Shown here piece by piece: positions 7,100 to 9,700 of a stretch of 9,700 nt of DNA (positions within the stretch are counted from its first letter, which is position 1; the number at the start of each line of letters is the position of its first letter). This stretch comes from Nanohaloarchaea archaeon PL-Br10_U2g27. Its GTDB lineage: Archaea; Nanohalarchaeota; Nanosalinia; Nanosalinales; Nanosalinaceae. The stretch covers positions 1 through 9,700 of the forward strand of contig LKMX01000024.1 in the NCBI GenBank assembly GCA_001564035.1, written 5' to 3'. The position numbers and the translations under genes are program-made. The notes beneath the pieces were generated by a model. It made no database searches. It saw only the letters and a list, made by a program, of their open reading frames with translations, and was not told where the DNA came from.

Positions 7100-7426
7100 A
7101 TGGATTTGCTTGAGCTAGGAGACAAGTCTGAAGACGAAATAGTGTTCGAGGTCTTTGGCTTAAACGATCTCCAAAAGGATATTTTCCAAGTTCTAGACAA
7201 CTCGCAGCTAACAGTACAAGAAATAGCCTCAAAAGTAGGGCGTAACCGTTCAACAGTGCAGAGAGCGCTTCAAGAAATGCTAGAAAAAGACTTGATCATG
7301 CGAGAAGGAAAAACGGACAAAACAGTATACTACGTCTACACAACACTCCCTATGGAAGAAATAATGGATATAACCTCGGAAGCACTAAACCAGTGGCACT
7401 CACAAGTACAGTCAAGACTGGGCTAA
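7100..7426 (+). CDS. Winged helix-turn-helix transcriptional regulator (TrmB-like)
   Basis: A 108-aa DNA-binding protein made almost entirely of one winged HTH. Seen: a short acidic N-terminus (LLELGDKSEDE), a helix with LNDLQKDIFQVLDN at about 22-35, the HTH core LTVQEIASKVGRNRSTVQRA at about 38-57, a recognition helix rich in Arg/Ser/Thr, and a wing with REGKTDKTVYYVYTT at about 70-84. A C-terminal helix (MDITSEALNQWHSQVQ) probably dimerises. The pattern resembles the TrmB/MarR-type wHTH, common in archaea. There is no ligand-binding domain, so it may respond through dimerisation or partners. The ATG at 7100 is set by the TATA box at 7069. Its TAA stop (7424-7426) interlocks with the TAG stop of the convergent membrane-protein gene. 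The target is unknown. Confidence 0.8.
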   Translation: MDLLELGDKSEDEIVFEVFGLNDLQKDIFQVLDNSQLTVQEIASKVGRNRSTVQRALQEMLEKDLIMREGKTDKTVYYVYTTLPMEEIMDITSEALNQWHSQVQSRLG

Positions 7427-7719
7427 ACCTTCCAAAACAGGAAACCCAGGTAAACTAGAGCGGTTAACTCGCTGAAAAACTTCAAAAAAGGTTCAGACTC
7501 CATACCTGCTGCCAAAATCAAAGCACCGAACGCAAAAAACGCGGCAACAACAGAAACAGACTCTTCCAACAACTTCTCGCCAAAAGCATCAAAACTCAGG
7601 CGCTCATCCATCCCCAGTCTCACAGCTGTAAACGCCAAGTAATACTTAACCCCGATCGTGGCCGCAGTCCAAGAGGCCTCAATCAAACTATGCCCCAAAG
7701 ACACAAACATTTCAATCAT
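7423..7719 (-). CDS. Small membrane protein of unknown function (about three TM segments)
   Basis: A 98-aa protein on the minus strand that I do not recognise. Seen: hydrophobic segments at about residues 14-34 (with TAATIGVKYYLAFTAV), 54-72 (SVVAAFFAFGALILAAG) and 82-96 (LTALVYLGFLFW), with a charged loop between the first two (RLGMDERLSFDAFGEKLLEE). There are no cysteine or histidine motifs. It is supported as a real gene by the TTTAAA box centred 28.5 bp upstream of its ATG at 7719, by hydrophobic patterning, by an AGGCCT motif in frame as Glu-Ala-Ser at 7674, and by its exact abutment with the regulator gene. A second in-frame ATG at 7710 would shorten it by three residues. It shares its promoter with the divergent M24 peptidase, which may point to common control but says little about function. 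Confidence 0.65.
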   Translation of the reverse strand: MIEMFVSLGHSLIEASWTAATIGVKYYLAFTAVRLGMDERLSFDAFGEKLLEESVSVVAAFFAFGALILAAGMESEPFLKFFSELTALVYLGFLFWKV

Positions 7720-7744
7720 ACAAAATACAATTCAAAACCCCAAG

Positions 7745-7750
7745 TTTAAA
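7745..7750. promoter_or_regulatory. Shared palindromic TATA box, bidirectional promoter
   Basis: One TTTAAA, identical on both strands, is centred at 7747.5. The ATG of the membrane-protein gene (7719, minus) is 28.5 bp to the left and the ATG of the M24 peptidase (7777, plus) is 29.5 bp to the right. No better TATA-like sequence exists in the 57-bp gap for either direction. The flanks (CCCCAAG on the left, CCGTTAGG on the right) would supply the BRE that sets direction. An AGGCCT motif sits at 7756-7761, inside this promoter. Confidence 0.6.
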
Positions 7751-7776
7751 CCGTTAGGCCTACCCACAAAATAACC

Positions 7777-8772
7777 ATGCTAAAACAGTTAAGACAGAAA
7801 ATGAGCGATGAAGGAATACAAACCCTCTGCATCACAGACACCTACGACTTCCAATACTTATTCAATCTGCAGATATCAGGATACTGCTTCATAACCCAAG
7901 AAAACGTTCAAATGATCCTGCCCAGATTCTACAGATACGAAAACGTCGACGCCAAACACGCATTCTCCCGCCAAGAATACCTAGAACAGTTCGAAAAACT
8001 AACCCATGATAAAATACACGTAGCCGGGAAAAAAGGCCTCCTAACAGAAAAATTCGAAGTAGAACAAACAAACATACTCAAAGAACTTAGAAAAATCAAA
8101 ACAGAAAAAGAAGTAGAAAAAATCAGAGAAGCCTGCAAAATCACAGACAAAGCCTTCAAACAGATAAAACCCAAACTAACAGGCCTAACAGAGTTCGAAG
8201 CAGTAGGAGAACTCAAAAAATTCTATATAGAACAAAAAGTCTCGGAATCCTTCATCACAAACAAAGGAGAAAGCCTAGTCCAGAAAAACGCTTTAAGACC
8301 TCACAGGCCTCCAACACACAAAAAAATAAACTCCAACGACCTAGTTATCGTAGACACAGGCTGCCGAGTCGAAAGTTACTGTAGCGATGTAACCCGCACA
8401 TACTGCGAAAACCCCAGCGAAAAACAGTTGGAACTGTTCAACGCAGTCAAAGAGATACAGCAAGAACTGATAGATATGATAGAGCCAGGCCTCAAAATAT
8501 CCGAATGGAAAAAACAAGAATACAAACTAGTTGAACAAAAAGGATTCGACCCTGAAAAACATGTACTCTACTTTAGTCACGGGATCGGACTGGAAACACA
8601 CGAACCCCCGACACTAACACACACATGCGAAGAAAAATTCAAGGAAGGAATGGTAATAACCGTTGAACCAGGCCTCCACGTAGAAAAACTGGGAGGAGTA
8701 AGGATAGAAGACACGGTCCACGTGACAAGTAAAGGCGCAGACCAGTTAAGCCAGGCCTCTAAAGAACTTTAA
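7777..8772 (+). CDS. M24-family Xaa-Pro dipeptidase/aminopeptidase
   Basis: A cytoplasmic two-metal peptidase of the M24B group (PepQ/aminopeptidase P type), 331 aa, which cleaves an N-terminal residue preceding proline in small peptides. Seen: an N-terminal creatinase-like domain to about residue 105, then the pita-bread catalytic domain. All five metal ligands are present: D193 (VDTG), D204 (CSDVTR), H268 (FSHGIGLETHEPP), E297 (TVEPGL) and E311 (RIEDT). A histidine in ALRPHRPP near 174-179 matches the family's substrate-side motif. The length suits a PepQ-like archaeal enzyme; exact substrate (dipeptides or longer) is not resolvable. The ATG is leaderless relative to the shared TTTAAA box. 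Codons are strongly A-ending. Six AGGCCT motifs lie inside, four of them at Gly-Leu. Its TAA interlocks with the stop codon of the PRC-barrel gene. Confidence 0.9.
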   Translation: MLKQLRQKMSDEGIQTLCITDTYDFQYLFNLQISGYCFITQENVQMILPRFYRYENVDAKHAFSRQEYLEQFEKLTHDKIHVAGKKGLLTEKFEVEQTNILKELRKIKTEKEVEKIREACKITDKAFKQIKPKLTGLTEFEAVGELKKFYIEQKVSESFITNKGESLVQKNALRPHRPPTHKKINSNDLVIVDTGCRVESYCSDVTRTYCENPSEKQLELFNAVKEIQQELIDMIEPGLKISEWKKQEYKLVEQKGFDPEKHVLYFSHGIGLETHEPPTLTHTCEEKFKEGMVITVEPGLHVEKLGGVRIEDTVHVTSKGADQLSQASKEL

Positions 8773-9044
8773 TCCTTTTCGTCATCGACCTGACTGGTCT
8801 GGAAGTCCTTAATGATGATGACATCATCAACTGCCTGAACCATCCTGTACGGAATAACAACATTCTTGCTGCCCCCAACCTTCTGGGCCAGATAAGAATC
8901 TTTGTCAGCTCCGACTACAACCGCTCTGACAGCGAACTTTCCCAAGTCAATCTCAATATCTTTTACTTTTCCACAGTACGAACCCTTGTTCGTATATACC
9001 GTCTTCCCCGTTACATCGGAGAAATCAAGGATATTTTGCGCCAT
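8769..9044 (-). CDS. PRC-barrel domain protein (CdpB-like)
   Basis: A 91-aa protein consisting of a single PRC-barrel. Seen: the opening LDFSDVTGKTVYTNKGSYCGKV (family pattern: GK.V.t.dG..lG.v.di), the strand DIEIDLGKFAVRAVVV, and the closing NVVIPYRMVQAVDDVIII, matching the archaeal IP...V.av.d.i.v ending. A short charged tail ends DDEKD. Small archaeal PRC-barrel proteins include CdpB1/CdpB2, which link to CdpA and SepF in haloarchaeal cell division, while others are linked to RNA processing; assignment to CdpB is an inference. The ATG at 9044 has a GTATTTAAGT element about 42 bp upstream, so a leader of about 15 nt is expected. The gene converges on the peptidase gene and overlaps its stop codon. 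It has no AGGCCT. Confidence 0.78.
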   Translation of the reverse strand: MAQNILDFSDVTGKTVYTNKGSYCGKVKDIEIDLGKFAVRAVVVGADKDSYLAQKVGGSKNVVIPYRMVQAVDDVIIIKDFQTSQVDDEKD

Positions 9045-9080
9045 TATTAAACCACTTATACAACAACAAGGCCCTCAGAA

Positions 9081-9090
9081 ACTTAAATAC
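9081..9090 (-). promoter_or_regulatory. Probable TATA box for the PRC-barrel gene
   Basis: On the minus strand this reads GTATTTAAGT, centred about 42 bp before the ATG at 9044. It would start transcription near 9059, giving a leader of about 15 nt, in contrast to the leaderless layout of most genes here. The segment 9045-9080 otherwise shows nothing recognisable. Confidence 0.45.
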
Positions 9091-9154
9091 CTTATCCGCT
9101 CAACAAACGCCTCCAACCACAAAAAATTCTCGCCAACAAAACAAGCCCCTCCAG

Positions 9155-9161
9155 TTTTAAA
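9155..9161 (+). promoter_or_regulatory. Probable TATA box for tRNA-Ser
   Basis: TTTTAAA is centred about 37 bp before the first base of the tRNA. That predicts a start near 9185 and a precursor with about ten extra 5' bases for RNase P to remove. A closer but poorer candidate is CTATAA at 9184-9189. Confidence 0.45.
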
Positions 9162-9194
9162 CAGTTAACCCACAACCTAATTTCTATAACCAAA

Positions 9195-9281
9195 GTCGGG
9201 GTGGCAGAGTGGCTTAACGCGATGGCTTGCTAAGCCATTGGGCTTCTAAAGCCCGCCCGGGTTCGAATCCCGGCCCCGGCG
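9195..9281 (+). tRNA. trnS(gcu): tRNA-Ser (anticodon GCU)
   Basis: An 87-nt class II tRNA. Seen: acceptor stem GTCGGGG/CCCCGGC (one T-G pair), D arm with AGTGGCTTAA, anticodon stem ATGGC/GCCAT around loop TTGCTAA with anticodon GCT at 9229-9231, a long variable arm with a 5-bp stem (GGGCT/AGCCC), and T arm CCGGG-TTCGAAT-CCCGG. The discriminator is G at 9281, as expected for serine tRNAs, and CCA is not encoded. It reads AGC/AGU serine codons. There is no intron. The D stem appears to hold an A-C mismatch at its third pair, a small irregularity. A T-run at 9292-9295 may end the transcript. Confidence 0.95.
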
Positions 9282-9332
9282 CTATCACCATATTTTCCAT
9301 ACCAATGGAACTTTAGTTCTGCATTAGAAAAA

Positions 9333-9338
9333 TTTAAA
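9333..9338 (+). promoter_or_regulatory. TATA box for the coiled-coil gene
   Basis: TTTAAA, preceded by GAAAAAA, is centred about 27.5 bp before the ATG at 9363 and predicts a leaderless transcript. It supports the choice of this ATG for the partial gene at the right edge and places the gene in its own transcription unit, separate from the tRNA. Confidence 0.62.
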
Positions 9339-9362
9339 CCCAGAAAACACCAAAAACCGGTT

Positions 9363-9700
9363 ATGGGTATTCTTAACACCAAAAACAATACGAAAAGAGT
9401 TGATATACGCGACCTCAGAGGCCTAGCAACAGAAATCAGGAAAACAGTAGAACTAGTAGTGGACGAAGAGAAAGATGTAGATCAAAAAGAAAACAAGCTG
9501 GAAAACTGGCTCCAAAACCTTGAAGGCCCTCCAAGCCCGAGAGAACTAGAAGAAGCACTGAAACAAGAAACAGATATAGAAAGAGAGATCGAAGACATGG
9601 TACAGAGAATGGAGAACACTATTGAGCAAAAATCACAGATGATCCAATTAATACAGCAATCAGAACAAGCAGTAGGACAAGAAGAATACTCCATAAAACA
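9363..9700 (+). CDS. Coiled-coil protein, N-terminal part (runs off window)
   Basis: An open frame from ATG 9363 continues for 112 codons to the window end without a stop. I do not recognise the family. Seen: a short basic start (MGILNTKNNTKR), an RDLRGLATEIRKTVELVVDE segment at about 16-35, a break with Pro residues (EGPPSPRE) at about 54-61, then a long highly charged Glu/Gln/Lys helix with heptad-like spacing (about 62-110), predicted to be coiled coil. There is no signal peptide or membrane segment so far. The gene is real on the basis of the TATA box at 27.5 bp, A-ending codon use matching neighbours, and an AGGCCT motif at a Gly-Leu site (9419). Possible relatives include KaiC-adjacent, SMC-like or cytoskeletal coiled coils, but nothing here decides between them. 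Confidence 0.65.
   Translation, partial: MGILNTKNNTKRVDIRDLRGLATEIRKTVELVVDEEKDVDQKENKLENWLQNLEGPPSPRELEEALKQETDIEREIEDMVQRMENTIEQKSQMIQLIQQSEQAVGQEEYSIK

Larger units (their letters stand above)
1029..9424. repeat. Highly iterated palindrome AGGCCT (32 copies)
   Basis: Hand count of AGGCCT starts: 1029, 1140, 2140, 2305, 2362, 2527, 2752, 2974, 3256, 3390, 4123, 4230, 4860, 5013, 5160, 5282, 5589, 5987, 6186, 6267, 6474, 6722, 6801, 7674, 7756, 8034, 8181, 8305, 8487, 8670, 8753, 9419. At mid-40s GC about two are expected in 9.7 kb. Twenty-three are read as (A)GGC-CTN, Gly-Leu; seven as xAG-GCC-Txx (mostly Glu/Gln-Ala-Ser); one as AGG-CCT, Arg-Pro; one is intergenic. Flanking bases vary. 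Other GGCC contexts total only about 21, so the enrichment is for the full hexamer. The function is unknown. Confidence 0.85.

Noticed and set aside
8902..9168. 88-codon plus-strand frame opposite the PRC-barrel gene
   Set aside because: It is antisense to a recognisable PRC-barrel protein, crosses the promoter region, and has no domain pattern.
9045..9362. Possible extra RNA or small gene around tRNA-Ser
   Set aside because: Apart from the tRNA and the TATA-like boxes I see no stable hairpin series, start codon with a good promoter, or att-like duplication of the tRNA 3' end.
1..9700. CRISPR array, insertion sequence or integrated element
   Set aside because: There are no regularly spaced repeats, transposase motifs or terminal inverted repeats; the AGGCCT copies are irregularly spaced and lie within genes.

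Overview
The window is archaeal, carrying an AglB/STT3 oligosaccharyltransferase, an Alg7-type GlcNAc-1-phosphate transferase, a SecF-SecD pair, a PRC-barrel protein, a di-glycine ubiquitin-like protein and a tRNA-Ser without an encoded CCA end. Most genes have an archaeal TATA box (TTTAAA and variants) centred 26-30 bp before the start codon, which implies largely leaderless transcription. The base composition is moderate (mid-40s % GC by eye). Several proteins have acidic, D/E-rich soluble segments (SecD, SecF, the AglB C-terminal domain). Together with the short genes and tight packing this suggests a salt-adapted, small-genome archaeon. A DPANN lineage such as Nanohaloarchaeota is my best guess, but this is inference from style and not a database match.

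Layout. Bases 1-1876 (minus strand): secF followed by secD, overlapping by 13 bp, with secD running off the left edge. Bases 1877-1957: divergent promoter region. Bases 1958-5697 (plus): aglB, then a UDP-GlcNAc:polyprenyl-phosphate GlcNAc-1-P transferase, i.e. the last and probably the first enzyme of N-glycosylation side by side. Bases 5739-7426 (plus): a 57-aa zinc-ribbon protein, an OGG1-family DNA glycosylase, a SAMP/MoaD/ThiS-like beta-grasp protein and a winged-helix regulator. Bases 7423-9044: a small membrane protein (minus), an M24 Xaa-Pro-type metallopeptidase (plus) and a CdpB-like PRC-barrel protein (minus). Here both convergent pairs end in interlocked stop codons, and the divergent pair shares one palindromic TTTAAA box midway between the two start codons. 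Bases 9045-9362 hold tRNA-Ser(GCU) in otherwise non-coding DNA. A coiled-coil protein starts at 9363 and runs off the right edge.

Functional theme. SecDF drives late protein export. AglB then modifies exported proteins with glycans built on the lipid carrier that the neighbouring transferase primes. The other genes are housekeeping: base-excision repair, a sulfur carrier or protein modifier, peptide turnover and possibly cell division.

The most unusual signal is not a gene. The palindrome AGGCCT occurs 32 times by hand count, where about 2 would be expected. It falls in all three reading frames and once between genes, and it dictates synonymous codon choice at Gly-Leu and Glu/Gln-Ala-Ser sites. 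This resembles a highly iterated palindrome such as cyanobacterial HIP1. I saw no CRISPR array, insertion sequence or defence island.
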